DNA from: Pelobates cultripes
Taxonomy: Eukaryota > Chordata > Amphibia > Anura > Pelobatidae
Direction of reading: 5' to 3'
Assembly: GCA_933207985.1 (NCBI GenBank)
Contig: OW240912.1
Coordinates: 359,793,305 to 359,857,304, forward strand
DNA: 64,000 bases
Below the pieces are notes generated by a model that was not told the origin of the DNA, searched no databases, and worked only from the letters and a program-made list of their open reading frames with translations. Within the stretch, counting starts at the first letter, position 1. Every line of letters starts with the position of its first letter. Positions 50,601 through 54,016 of this stretch are shown here, one piece after another. A program made the translations under genes and the position numbers.

Positions 50601-50690
50601 TTGCACATGTAAATCATGCCATACCGTGGCACAGTTGAAGCTCCGGCTTAGTCCTTTCAACATATCCTGTAAAGTTCTTCTGGGCTTCAT
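230..50690 (-). CDS. TNS2: Tensin-2 (TNS2/TENC1), N-terminal part; 15 exons, 3' end off the window
   Basis: Fifteen minus-strand exons with AG/GT borders join without a frame break into about 406 residues. Seen: a canonical C1 zinc finger (residues 29-75, HX12CX2CX10CX2CX4HX2CX7C); tensin motifs [66 protein letters not shown] and [15 protein letters not shown]; and the start of a C2 domain ([10 protein letters not shown]-like LQFHTCTIH). Tensins are focal-adhesion scaffolds linking integrin tails to actin; among them only TNS2 has an N-terminal C1 domain. The [15 protein letters not shown] and [13 protein letters not shown] stretches are closer to my memory of mammalian TNS2 than of TNS1 or TNS3. 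The phosphatase signature is HCQGNQGK, with Lys (K232) where active phosphatases have Arg; the WPD aspartate (D194) is kept. C2 end, SH2 and PTB lie left of base 1. Coordinates are the span, introns included. Confidence 0.95.
360..1249 (-). other. TNS2 intron 14
   Basis: 890 bp of AT-rich intron. Bases 983-1027 (ggttcctaaaccagtcctca and on) resemble one arm of the foldback MITE at 25017-25146; nothing else is recognisable. Confidence 0.7.
1250..1334 (-). CDS. TNS2: TNS2 exon 14, start of C2 domain
   Basis: Encodes a variable stretch then [19 protein letters not shown], matching [17 protein letters not shown] of TNS2. The donor ATG|gtgcgt is sub-optimal but the joined product IM-VKCYHK is right. 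Two acceptors six bases apart (ctag giving a start at 1334, cttcag giving 1328) are both in frame and would differ by the residues Phe-Ser. Confidence 0.92.
1416..1476 (-). CDS. TNS2: TNS2 exon 13, phosphatase-C2 junction (61 nt)
   Basis: Encodes [20 protein letters not shown] with split codons at both ends. [13 protein letters not shown] is specific to TNS2 (TNS1 and TNS3 have YQAMQPVYTSG). Acceptor cttcgtag, donor CTA|gtaagt. The downstream intron is about 81 bp. Confidence 0.95.
1477..3527 (-). other. TNS2 intron 12
   Basis: About 2 kb without coding features. Holds an AT-only stretch at 2355-2402 (tatatttatat type) and short A/T homopolymers. No transposon recognised. Confidence 0.7.
3528..3640 (-). 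CDS. TNS2: TNS2 exon 12, end of phosphatase domain
   Basis: Encodes [16 protein letters not shown] and the following [13 protein letters not shown]. YFxGLLSGxI is shared by tensins; the second half is more diverged from mammals than its neighbours. Acceptor cacacag, donor GAG|gtaagt; 1 + 37 codons + 1 bases, so both split codons fit exons 11 and 13. Confidence 0.92.
3641..5342 (-). other. TNS2 intron 11
   Basis: 1.7 kb, AT-rich, with several A or T runs (4290-4390, 4660-4690). The open frame at 3894-4217 plus has no recognisable similarity or splice context. No repeat family recognised. Confidence 0.65.
5343..5426 (-). CDS. TNS2: TNS2 exon 11, phosphatase domain
   Basis: Encodes [17 protein letters not shown] and ends in HPSQR plus a split Arg codon. 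The first bases give GTG (Val) after an acceptor gatacag. [15 protein letters not shown] distinguishes TNS2 from TNS1 and TNS3, which have ALDRFAMK. Donor CAG|gtcagt. Confidence 0.95.
5716..5780 (-). CDS. TNS2: TNS2 exon 10, rest of phosphatase P-loop
   Basis: Encodes [20 protein letters not shown] followed by Ala and a split codon. Joined to exon 9, the signature reads HC-QGNQG-K: lysine 232 sits where catalytic arginine is found in active members of the family. The SYMHYSK(V/I)SA stretch is characteristic of tensins. Acceptor cggcag, donor AAG|gtaagc, leaving phase 2. The upstream intron is 78 bp. Confidence 0.95.
5859..5981 (-). CDS. TNS2: TNS2 exon 9, WPD loop and start of the P-loop
   Basis: Forty-one codons running from [15 protein letters not shown] to QHVVVLHCQ. 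The WPD loop keeps its aspartate (D194). The exon ends two residues into the phosphatase signature, with the histidine and the nucleophile-position cysteine (H225, C226) present. Phase 0 at both ends; donor CAG|gtaccg. If the following intron were retained, translation would stop after 12 more codons. Confidence 0.95.
6093..6143 (-). CDS. TNS2: TNS2 exon 8, phosphatase domain (51 nt)
   Basis: Seventeen codons, [17 protein letters not shown], near identical to the LFNLSEKRHDLTRLNPK segment of TNS2. Phase 0 at both ends, acceptor ttcatag, donor AAG|gtatgt. Separated from exon 9 by an intron of only 111 bp. Confidence 0.94.
6490..6661 (-). CDS. TNS2: TNS2 exon 7, start of phosphatase domain
   Basis: Encodes residues 113-169, starting [20 protein letters not shown] and continuing through [14 protein letters not shown] to [21 protein letters not shown](V/I)TERI and the K(H)xDKYL end are tensin signatures at the entry to the PTEN-like phosphatase fold. 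Acceptor cattag, donor CTG|gtaata (the weakest donor of the set), leaving phase 0. Confidence 0.94.
6662..8579 (-). other. TNS2 intron 6
   Basis: 1.9 kb; contains the foldback element at 7781-8064 described separately. The remainder shows no gene. The 130-codon frame at 6707-7099 plus starts just outside exon 7 and has no recognisable motif. Confidence 0.65.
7781..8064. mobile_element. Foldback hAT-type MITE with a nested palindrome
   Basis: Ends in tagggctgagcaaacc and its inverse ggtttgcccagccct. The flanks atgtaaga and gtctaaga match at 6 of 8 positions, as expected for an old 8-bp hAT target duplication. An inner inverted arrangement (gggatgcccaaatgggagatc to gggatctacctttcatgcaccct) shares the gatctac-type arms, so the element is internally palindromic. 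Non-coding. Confidence 0.6.
8580..8626 (-). CDS. TNS2: TNS2 exon 6, linker with GSTKS motif (47 nt)
   Basis: Encodes [16 protein letters not shown], closely matching the TNS2 linker I recall (GSTKSLNHSKQRSTLPR). The acceptor is tttcag and the donor AAG|gtaagg; it enters in phase 0 and leaves in phase 2, with the split Arg codon completed by exon 7. Confidence 0.9.
8627..11249 (-). other. TNS2 intron 5
   Basis: 2.6 kb with no recognisable gene or clear repeat. The part at 9000-10080 has few stops in no frame of note and is ordinary AT-rich sequence. Confidence 0.6.
11250..11288 (-). CDS. TNS2: TNS2 exon 5, linker (39 nt)
   Basis: Thirteen codons, [13 protein letters not shown], with a tctgcag acceptor and a gtgagt donor, phase 0 at both ends. 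RRxTAP matches the conserved basic segment that follows the C1 domain in TNS2. Removing or skipping this exon would keep the reading frame. Confidence 0.85.
11756..12372. mobile_element. TTAA-flanked MITE (piggyBac-like), intact
   Basis: Bounded by TTAA on each side with terminal inverted repeats AGGGACACTATAGTCACC over at least 18 bases without mismatch. Length about 617 bp, no coding capacity. TTAA target sites are the hallmark of piggyBac-type transposition; family assignment beyond that is inference. This is the best-preserved copy of the family that recurs across the window. Confidence 0.8.
12986..13038. repeat. (TA)n microsatellite
   Basis: About 26 uninterrupted TA units. Confidence 0.97.
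13216..13350. repeat. Compound (CA)n/(TA)n/(CATA)n microsatellite
   Basis: Alternating blocks of acacac, atatat and catacata. It generates spurious open frames on both strands (for example 13189-13374 and 13201-13434). Confidence 0.95.
13580..13618 (-). CDS. TNS2: TNS2 exon 4, end of C1 domain and start of linker (39 nt)
   Basis: Thirteen codons, [13 protein letters not shown], between a ttttcag acceptor and a gtaagt donor, phase 0 at both ends. Cys75 is the last zinc ligand of the C1 domain. A proline-rich step follows, as in mammalian TNS2 where the finger is followed by a short proline-containing stretch. Confidence 0.88.
13764..13794. repeat. (CA)n microsatellite
   Basis: About 14 CA units following atatata. 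Confidence 0.95.
15036..15073 (-). CDS. TNS2: TNS2 exon 3, second half of C1 domain (38 nt)
   Basis: A 38-nt exon encoding [13 protein letters not shown], completing the phase-1 codon left by exon 2 and ending in phase 0 at AAG|gtgagt. It supplies the CX2C partner, the second histidine and the next cysteine of the C1 finger. The acceptor reads ttttccag. Spacing of the metal ligands is exactly that of the C1 family once joined to its neighbours. Confidence 0.92.
15310..16430 (-). pseudogene. Decayed L2-type LINE fragment
   Basis: Minus-strand frames contain [20 protein letters not shown], close to the conserved [12 protein letters not shown] of the C-terminal reverse-transcriptase region of L2/CR1-like LINEs, and upstream a degenerate [13 protein letters not shown] matching the usual SSHVQSVVKSC segment. 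Many frameshifts and stops; no functional protein. The outer borders are approximate. Confidence 0.6.
16431..17738. other. Intron 2 segment, no gene seen
   Basis: AT-rich sequence without a recognisable gene. Bases 16525-16600 (tttggagctccagcaagctc) look like a truncated interspersed repeat end. The 104-codon frame at 17219-17533 plus lacks any motif I know. Confidence 0.5.
17739..17818. mobile_element. 80-bp foldback TTAA MITE
   Basis: Starts ttaaccccttaagg and ends ccttaaggggttaa, giving perfect terminal inverted repeats and a hairpin with TTAA at both ends. The same element recurs at 47074-47144, 53936-54016 and 59448-59525. Confidence 0.8.
17865..17936. repeat. Interspersed repeat end (gggcagactagataggccga)
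   Basis: Carries gggcagactagataggccga and tggttcttatctgccatcac, a block that I recall as abundant in frog genomes. Assigned from memory of the motif; the parent family is not determined. Confidence 0.4.
18167..18779. repeat. 41-bp minisatellite, left part
   Basis: About 15 tandem copies of a 41-bp unit of the form aaggtgcagataatgggatc followed by catgctgtgtgcaatacgagg. Neighbouring units alternate between two variants (gggatccatgctgtg and agggtccatactgtg), giving an 82-bp higher-order period at 18371-18650. It continues after the hAT insertion at 21292. It creates long false open frames on the minus strand. Confidence 0.9.
18960..19141. repeat. GC-rich inverted segments inside the hAT element
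   Basis: The sequence gccgccggaccgggtggcagcctcgccgg near 18980 reappears inverted near 19098-19132 (ccgccggaccggcgaggctg, ccacccggtccg). The arms are about 30 bp and could pair. Confidence 0.7.
19160..19868. repeat. 700-bp polypurine (GGGGAGAAAGAGG)n tract
   Basis: Almost only G and A on the plus strand, built from variants of ggggagaaagaggggaacag and agagatgggg in irregular tandem. Source of the spurious 573-, 298- and 259-codon minus-strand frames (Ser/Pro/Leu only) and their Gly/Arg/Glu plus-strand counterparts. Such tracts can form triplex DNA. Confidence 0.95.
20164..20345. repeat. CA-rich low-complexity DNA
   Basis: Degenerate cacacacata, cccccata and acacacac units inside the hAT element. 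Confidence 0.85.
20485..20715. repeat. Irregular minisatellite (agcccacaggc / tagccagcc units)
   Basis: Repeated agccagccagcccacaggcc, acagcaagccacaggctt and acagcctgccagccacagcc blocks of 17-22 bp in tandem. Confidence 0.85.
20800..21120. repeat. Two to three tandem copies of a ~170-bp segment with internal inverted arms
   Basis: The block agaccaccctccaggcccc to tctctactggggcctggagg recurs twice (next at about 20968 and 21064). Within each, the start (ccaggccccattaga) is inverse to the end (ctggggcctggagg), so each unit is a stem-loop. Confidence 0.7.
21292..21480. repeat. 41-bp minisatellite, right part
   Basis: About four more units (ggaaggtgtggataatatgg, tctgtgcggtctgtaatactg) continuing the array interrupted at 18780. 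The final units are degenerate. Confidence 0.85.
21481..23880. other. Intron 2 segment, no gene seen
   Basis: Contains a T-rich stretch at 22268-22302, a poly(T) run at 23179-23198 and short A/T-rich blocks at 23760-23850. No recognisable coding region or transposon terminus. Confidence 0.5.
23888..24300. repeat. GC-rich interspersed repeat, probably a hAT fragment
   Basis: Begins gcaagggtagtcaaactgg and has compositional and word similarity (cgatggcc, catctcccctgctggcccat) to the segment at 42362-42600. Borders and target duplication not resolved. Confidence 0.4.
24374..24610. repeat. Microsatellite with a 102-bp tandem duplication
   Basis: (CA)n and (TA)n blocks followed by aaaaaagtagaatagaaaaa; the whole unit is duplicated, with aaaagtagaa at 24451 and again at 24553. 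Confidence 0.92.
25017..25146. mobile_element. Foldback MITE (cccaaaccagtcctcaagac)
   Basis: Arms tttcccaaaccagtcct and aggactggtttgggagcc are inverted, and a second inverted pair (ccaccaacagtccagg / ctggattgttggcggatgg) lies inside. A one-arm relic is at 983-1027. Confidence 0.65.
25147..26185. other. Intron 2 segment, no gene seen
   Basis: AT-rich, with an A run at 26038-26050. No feature recognised. Confidence 0.5.
26910..27431. mobile_element. TTAA-flanked MITE nested in the hAT element
   Basis: Begins TTAAAGGGACACTATAGTCA and ends ccctatagtgctccTTTAA; same family as 11756-12372, right end one or two substitutions away. About 520 bp, non-coding. Confidence 0.82.
27453..28477. mobile_element. 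Element with gttgccac termini and a gggacactg minisatellite, nested in the hAT element
   Basis: Left end ttagggttgccac and right end gtggcaaacct are inverted. The flanks aagagtag (27445-27452 and 28478-28485) are an identical 8-bp duplication. The interior at 27590-28160 is a tandem array of 9-20-bp units (gggacactgagacactagg and its inverse cccagtgtctc), so the two halves are inverse to each other. A truncated relative is at 42889-43495. Confidence 0.75.
28602..29035. other. Intron 2 segment, no gene seen
   Basis: Short A-rich run at 28947-28959; nothing else recognised. Confidence 0.5.
29036..29291. mobile_element. hAT-like fragment joined to the right end of a TTAA MITE
   Basis: Starts cagggccagtgcaaggattt and contains gccgccctaggcaaac, words typical of a hAT family in frogs (from memory). 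The final 100 bp end in ggttctggtgactataatgt then ccctttaa, the right terminus of the TTAA MITE family. Confidence 0.5.
29292..29985. other. Unclassified sequence, possibly retroelement-derived
   Basis: Less AT-rich than its surroundings, with repeated words gttcgggaaata (29788 and 29825). No open frame of note. I cannot assign a family. Confidence 0.35.
29986..30445. mobile_element. Fragment of the same hAT family as 26194-28593, without the nested insertions
   Basis: Shares the blocks ggtatgcagcttgggacata, gtagaagaaaggg(g/a)acatgccac, ttcattgtcagcc and the terminal ggcctattcca(t/a)gg..gg with 26690-28570. Between cttaattt and agcatgtgaag it lacks both inserts. It contains a (CA)n microsatellite at 30316-30373. 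Confidence 0.7.
30600..31290. mobile_element. GC-rich hAT-like element with (GT)n tract
   Basis: Begins catagggacgtgttttccac, contains gcatctgccttgggcggcac, and ends cggcagcccaaatcctacat. These words recall a common frog hAT family. A degenerate (TG)n stretch covers 31038-31200. Borders approximate. Confidence 0.45.
31291..31793 (-). other. TNS2 intron 2, promoter-proximal end
   Basis: About 500 bp of AT-rich intron with no recognised element. Confidence 0.6.
31794..31899 (-). CDS. TNS2: TNS2 exon 2, first half of C1 domain
   Basis: Encodes residues 23-57 with [14 protein letters not shown] followed by CAGC and a third cysteine before the donor at GAG|gtgaga (phase 1). This gives the first histidine and three of the six cysteines of the C1 zinc finger. 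Two AG acceptors lie ten bases apart (exon starting at 31899 or at 31889); only 31899 is in phase with exon 1. Flanked by introns of 18.7 and 16.7 kb. Confidence 0.9.
31900..33382 (-). other. TNS2 intron 1, segment next to exon 2
   Basis: Contains a (CA)n-(TA)n-(CATA)n microsatellite at 32376-32440. Otherwise AT-rich without a gene. Confidence 0.6.
33383..34366. mobile_element. TTAA MITE interrupted by a second TTAA MITE
   Basis: The outer copy begins TTAAAGGGACACTATAGTCA and is broken after acattacc by the inner element; it resumes at 33854 with tgaagctgttttagtg and runs to a degenerate right end (gttgttttggtgcttaaag) near 34365. Rejoined, the interruption site reads as the usual family sequence with one TTAA. 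Confidence 0.7.
33419..33853. mobile_element. Inner TTAA MITE (AGGGAAACTATAGGCACC subfamily)
   Basis: TTAA at both ends; termini AGGGAAACTATAGGCACC and ggcactatagtattccttt. Same subfamily as 46612-47077 and 58144-58602, which also carry the cccagaccacttcagct arm. Non-coding. Confidence 0.8.
34367..35234. other. TNS2 intron 1 segment, no gene seen
   Basis: AT-rich, no repeat family recognised. Confidence 0.5.
35235..36280 (-). pseudogene. Degenerate Tc1/mariner-like transposon
   Basis: Minus-strand frame at 35329-35769 contains [35 protein letters not shown] and [13 protein letters not shown], the catalytic-core region of Tc1-like transposases including the (L)FQQDNA motif with its aspartate. 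Later segments are frameshifted. The plus-strand right end reads taatgttgtggcagatcggt, a terminal sequence that I recall from this vertebrate Tc1-like family. Indels (around 35700-35760) and stops make it inactive. Confidence 0.85.
37110..37665 (+). pseudogene. 5'-truncated L2-type LINE, 3' end
   Basis: Frame at 37204-37410 encodes [20 protein letters not shown] and [12 protein letters not shown], the C-terminal end of L2-type ORF2. It is followed by the usual 3' non-coding tail (tgtaagctcattaagccgggc ... gtaaagtgctgcagaatttg, ttggcgctatattaataa). No reverse transcriptase core remains in this copy. Confidence 0.8.
37818..37846. repeat. (TA)n microsatellite
   Basis: About 14 TA units followed by T-rich DNA to 37890. 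Confidence 0.95.
38745..40085 (+). pseudogene. L2-type LINE with decayed reverse transcriptase
   Basis: Reverse-transcriptase motifs in order but in different frames: [56 protein letters not shown] and YADDT (plus strand), then LDYCNPLLS and [17 protein letters not shown]. At least one frameshift separates the LDLSAAF and YADDT blocks, so the gene is dead. The 3' tail ends ttgctggcgctatataaata, as in the copy at 37110-37665. 5' truncated, which is usual for LINEs. Confidence 0.88.
40086..42361. other. TNS2 intron 1 segment, no gene seen
   Basis: Holds A-rich tracts (40490-40510, 40600-40690, 40900-40930), a (TA)n block at 41578-41604, and at 42285-42310 a piece resembling the right end of the TTAA MITE (cttagtgtgtccctttaata). 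No gene. Confidence 0.5.
42362..42605. repeat. GC-rich hAT-like fragment
   Basis: Carries gacccggcctggccatcagg and gggccgcgatggccataggc; related in wording to 23888-24300. Ends and target duplication not defined. Confidence 0.45.
42889..43495. mobile_element. Truncated relative of the gttgccac element
   Basis: Starts ggttgccacctggccggtat and continues with the gtattttaccagcacagact block and gggacactgggagacac tandem units seen at 27453-28477. No right terminus found. Confidence 0.65.
43776..43929. mobile_element. Foldback MITE, caggggtaggcaacct family
   Basis: Left arm caggggtaggcaacctgtag with inverse aggttgcctgagtgcc; the internal ctccagatattttg and catctggagtgccgg are also inverse. Same family as 48985-49120 but with a degenerate right end and no clear target duplication. 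Confidence 0.65.
43930..46399. other. TNS2 intron 1 segment, no gene seen
   Basis: Contains an (ATA)n run at 44357-44380 and, at 45495-45541, the right end of a TTAA-type MITE (ggcgtctagagtgtctcttt). Bases 45080-45330 resemble 12690-12760 plus 13455-13525 (see findings). No gene. Confidence 0.5.
46405..46500 (-). repeat. Possible tRNA-derived SINE or tRNA relic
   Basis: Minus strand has ggtcaggggtcgaatccctg, which fits a T-arm stem and loop with the B-box GGTCGAATCC. No complete cloverleaf or A-box is convincing. Weak call. Confidence 0.25.
46612..47077. mobile_element. TTAA-flanked MITE, AGGACCACTATAGTGCC subfamily
   Basis: Begins TTAAAGGACCACTATAGTGCC and ends ggtgcctatagtggtcctTTAA; inverted termini of about 18 bp. 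GC-rich interior (cgcatgcgcggcaag). Its right TTAA is shared with the small foldback MITE that follows. Confidence 0.82.
47074..47144. mobile_element. 71-bp foldback TTAA MITE abutting the previous MITE
   Basis: ttaaccccttaaggacacat ... agaagtttggttcttaaaag then gttaa; same family as 17739-17818 and sharing TTAA with 46612-47077. Confidence 0.75.
47280..48329. mobile_element. Larger piggyBac-like non-autonomous element with a long internal hairpin
   Basis: Left end carries attaccccttcaggaacaga, right end ggaccgtcatcggtcctcaa ggggttaa, resembling the small TTAA family at its outer edge. Inside, arms at 47733-47802 and 47856-47938 are inverted copies (agtagacaaccc / gggttgtctact; ctggccaaagtt / aactttggccag; tagccacttagtcac / gtgactaagtggcta). 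The 65-codon and 62-codon frames here have no known motifs. Left border uncertain. Confidence 0.6.
48985..49120. mobile_element. 136-bp foldback hAT MITE with perfect target duplication
   Basis: Arms caggggtaggcaacct and aggttgcctatccctg; internal arms cactccagatgttttggact and agtccacaacatctgaagtg are also inverse. The 8-bp duplication GCCTAGGG lies at 48977-48984 and 49121-49128 without mismatch. Confidence 0.9.
49129..50624 (-). other. TNS2 intron 1, segment next to exon 1
   Basis: 1.5 kb without recognised repeats. The 127-codon minus frame at 49158-49541 and the 88-codon frame at 50029-50295 show no domain that I know. Confidence 0.5.
50625..50690 (-). CDS. TNS2: TNS2 exon 1 (coding part, start codon at 50690)
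   Basis: Encodes 22 residues beginning [17 protein letters not shown]. The ATG has A at -3, and an in-frame TAG lies 21 bases upstream, so this is the first possible in-frame start. The exon ends at ACG|gtatgg in phase 0, which fits the phase-0 acceptor of exon 2. Its M-K-(7)-(L/M)-L-(K/R)-(A/G)-L-x-R spacing resembles the N-terminus I recall for mammalian TNS2 (MKSSGPVERLLRALGRR). It is too short to be proven by sequence alone, and other first exons may exist. Confidence 0.62.
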
Positions 50691-50870
50691 GTTTGAATAG
50701 ACAGAGCTCTAGCAGCTCCCGGAGCTGCACTCTGTAGGAGCTGTGTGTGTAACCAGCATGGGGGGGTGTACAGGGCGGACAGAGGATGTTGGGGGGGGGC
50801 GGAGGACATGATGGGGGGAACTGGCTTTTCCTGAAAGACAAAGCTCACATTTCCTCCCCACCTAAACGTT
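50691..50870 (-). promoter_or_regulatory. TNS2: Probable 5' UTR and promoter of TNS2
   Basis: Directly upstream of the start codon the minus strand becomes C-rich with runs of 7-9 cytosines, contrasting with the AT-rich surroundings. A perfect palindrome CAGCTCCGGGAGCTG lies around 50714-50730. No TATA box is clear. The call rests on position and composition only, and the transcription start is unknown. Confidence 0.4.
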
Positions 50871-52000
50871 AATAGAAGTTAACCTCGGCACTGCCAAACC
50901 CAAACAGTAAGATAACAGCACTGGGAACATAATATGCTGTGGAAATACACTTTATTGGGTGTTAAGAGGTGCAAAATTACTAGTTTTCGCTCCAGGATCA
51001 TATAATAGTTGAGCTCACACCTCATATGTGTCTGCACTCTTAAAATTTTCTCTCCAATATTCTGAGCTGGGTAGTGTTACAAATCTGCATTTCCTCTATA
51101 AATGGAACATGGATGGTTAGAATATTCCTGTGGGCCACGGAACACCGAAGGCCTACTTGAGTAAACAAATGTTCTGCCTAATGCATAACTGCTTTAGTAA
51201 GGAATGCACATAAAACTTATAGATAGGGAAGTCCTTATGTCTTCCTCTCATATAAAAAAATAATCATTTTTTTTTTAAACTAATGGGACTATTTATTTCA
51301 CTGAAAAATAAATTCACAAGGGAATTGCAAAAATTGTAGGCCAGAAAAGCAAAGTTGAAATAAATAGCAAAGTTGTAGCTTTGTTTCCCCATTTCAAAGA
51401 CTCCAACCTAAAATTAGCTTTTTCTAAATAATTTTAAAAAAATGCAATTTCCCTTGTCGGTTTTCCACAACGTAGAAGTTCTGAACTTTTCACATGACCC
51501 AAATCAGCACGGCAATCAATTCTTCAATCATGAATTAACTCAGAACCCTATTCAAGTTTGACAGAATTTACATTGAATAAAAGTCTCCAAACCACCTTGA
51601 CATGAATACTCTACAAAGAAACGGATATATTTTGATACGCCACTAGAGTAATCAATCTGTTTAGATTTTTTCTCCCATTTACCCCTCCCTCCTCCACCCC
51701 ACAAAAAAACAAAACAAAACCACCACCTTTAAAAATGTACCTTTATCCCAGAAACAGCTTCTTCTCAGCAGCCCAATCCTACCTTGCTCAAGTCATCAAC
51801 CAGCATGACTTTTGGATAATTAGTCACATTCCAGAGAAGCACAGAGGATGCATGGCATATGTGCTGCATTCGCCATGATCTGCTAATCAAATGCTTCTCT
51901 ATGAGACGCCGCTTCCAGCATCAGCATGCTATGTGTAATGACACTGCATTAAAAGTTCAATAAAAAAAATAAATTAAAAAATGAATAAAGTCTAAAGGGC
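50871..52000. other. Upstream flank of TNS2, no gene seen
   Basis: AT-rich with short A/T runs at 51260-51280 and 51960-51990. No feature beyond the promoter is supported. Confidence 0.5.
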
Positions 52001-52004
52001 CTAA

Positions 52005-52262
52005 AGAAGAAAGTGGCTCTATTTTCAATGCTTTCCTATGGAGAGGTCTAACGCGCATTAGGTCTCCCCCGCCGGCTGATGCGAGGAAGGGGAAGAGCGG
52101 CGGACCAAGAAGCAGCGACGAGGGACATCGTTGCTGCCTTTGGTAAGTGACTGAAGAGGGGTTTTCACCCCTTCAGCAACCGGAGATGAGAGGTGGGAGG
52201 GAGAGGGGACCTTCAGTGCCAGGAAAACGGATTGTTTTCCTGGCACTGGAGAGTCCCTTTAA
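52005..52262. mobile_element. 5'-truncated TTAA MITE (right part)
   Basis: Contains atgctttcctatgga and cgcgcattaggtctcccccg as in 33640-33720, and ends tcctggcactggagagtccc then tttaa. The left terminus is missing. Confidence 0.65.
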
Positions 52263-52839
52263 GCGTAGGTGGTATTATCCCCACCAAAGATATGTAAGCC
52301 ATTCAAGATGACCTTCAATAAAATCCATACACAATGATATTCGCTTTTTCCAGGTGGTGAAAAAATATGGCAAAATGCACTGTGTTTTTAAAGTTCCTGG
52401 CATTCATTTGGATTTTTCTGATCACCTGAAATGCTACCACCTACGCCTAATAACCAGAGCAGGAATTGCTCTCCAAATTGTAAGTAGAATCTTTCTTTAC
52501 TTGTTATTGATTATTACATACAGAGAGTTTTGAAAGCAAGGTAATTTAAACATGTGGTATAATACAATACACAAGGCATGAGGTCATGAAAATTCTGAAA
52601 TTTTTTGCTGCATATCCCAGGTATCTATCTTTCCGTGAGAAAATGGTAAAAATATATCCACATGGAATTTTTGGGTACTTGGGACATGTAAGCAAATTAC
52701 TTCTATTTCTCATGTAGCCATGGTCAGAGTTTGTGGCAGACAACATCTTAATTCCAGATCTTCATTGGCACCAAGTGGAGCCTGTCCAGAAATACAGTAA
52801 GTGACGGTAGTTACCATCACATGGGATTTCATAAGGACA

Positions 52840-53320
52840 TTTTTATGTAGGACCCTGGACTATTCCTATGTTTAAGTCACCCTCTGTCCATTGTTGGTGC
52901 AGTGTGTGTGTGTAATGTGGTTGTTTGGGGTTAAATGTTAGTGTGTTCTCCTGTCTTGCAATCAACTAGGTGGATTTGGCTGTGGAGCCTGTACAGCACC
53001 ACCTGTTGGTTGCAAGGATCTAGCAACTGCTGTGTGCACTACCTGAATAGCAAGGATTGCTAATTTGCATATTATGGTAGATTTGCATATTGCTAGTTCT
53101 GCAGGCAGTAGTGATATGTTCTGTTAATTAAGGTCTTCCCCATCCCTTTGTAAATATCTTATTAAGCCATTATAATTTCCTGTACATTTTGTGACATGTT
53201 TTGGTTATTTGAATTTTATTATGTTTGTTACAGCAATGTATATGTAATGAACATATGTGCTAGTCCCAAGTAAAAGTATTGTATGTCATTACCATTTAGA
53301 AGGGTGTCCTGTGTGGATTT
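52840..53320. repeat. Possible solo LTR or LTR-retroelement fragment
   Basis: Non-coding block with tgtaggaccctggactattc at one side, a (TG)n stretch, internal repeats (gctaatttgcatatt / gtagatttgcatatt) and a change of composition followed directly by the 47-bp array below. No paired LTR, primer-binding site or pol gene was found, so this is a guess from layout. Confidence 0.25.
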
Positions 53321-53439
53321 TTGGGGATCTTAGCCACAAAGTTGTTGAACCTGTTGGCTGGCTGCATGATCCCTCTAGCCCTGGGAAAAATCATCAAGAG
53401 AGCTGCAATTGCTTTTGGAAGGGCGATATAAATGACATT

Positions 53440-53640
53440 GTAGGCAGAGGTGGATATTTGCCTGGAAAAAGCGCTGCAGCGGAATAGGCAGAGGGAATGA
53501 TACCTGCTTGGAAGAAGGATTGCGGTGTAATTGGCACAGGGGAATATACCTGCCTGGAAGGCGAGCTGCCAGTGAAATTGGTACAGGGGAATATGCCTGC
53601 CTTGAAGGAGAGTTGCAGCCTGGTTGGGTGTAAAAGCTCC
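53440..53640. repeat. 47-bp tandem repeat, three to four units
   Basis: Units of the form ggggaatatacctgcctgga followed by aggcgagctgccagtgaaattggtaca recur with 15-25% divergence from about 53453 to 53635. Open frames on both strands here are repeat artefacts. Confidence 0.8.
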
Positions 53641-53935
53641 AGAAGGACCCAGTCAAGCCACGGGCAGAAGAGCAGGAGTTTTCCCTGGTTCCAGCTAGGA
53701 AGCAATCCTGGGCGGAGGTATCCAGCCTGGGTAAAGGTAGCTCTGCTAACTTCTCCTAGTCAAAGTTTCAGTCAAATTAGAAGTGAGAAGTATTCTTGCT
53801 AACCAGATATCTTTTAATGGGCCAGATCTTTATCTAAGCAGCTTTTCCCAAGCAACACGCAGGTAGAACCAGCCCAGACATGGGTTCTTGGGTCATTGTT
53901 ATGGAATGTTTGTATGGAAACACCACAAAAGACCA

Positions 53936-54016
53936 TTAACCTCTTCAGGACCAAACTTCTGGAATGAAAAGGGAATCATGACATGTCACACAGGTCATGT
54001 ATCCTTAGGGGGTTAT
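53936..54016. mobile_element. Foldback TTAA MITE, 80-bp family
   Basis: ttaacctcttcaggaccaaa to catgtatccttagggggtta; slightly decayed copy of 17739-17818 in opposite orientation. Confidence 0.72.
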
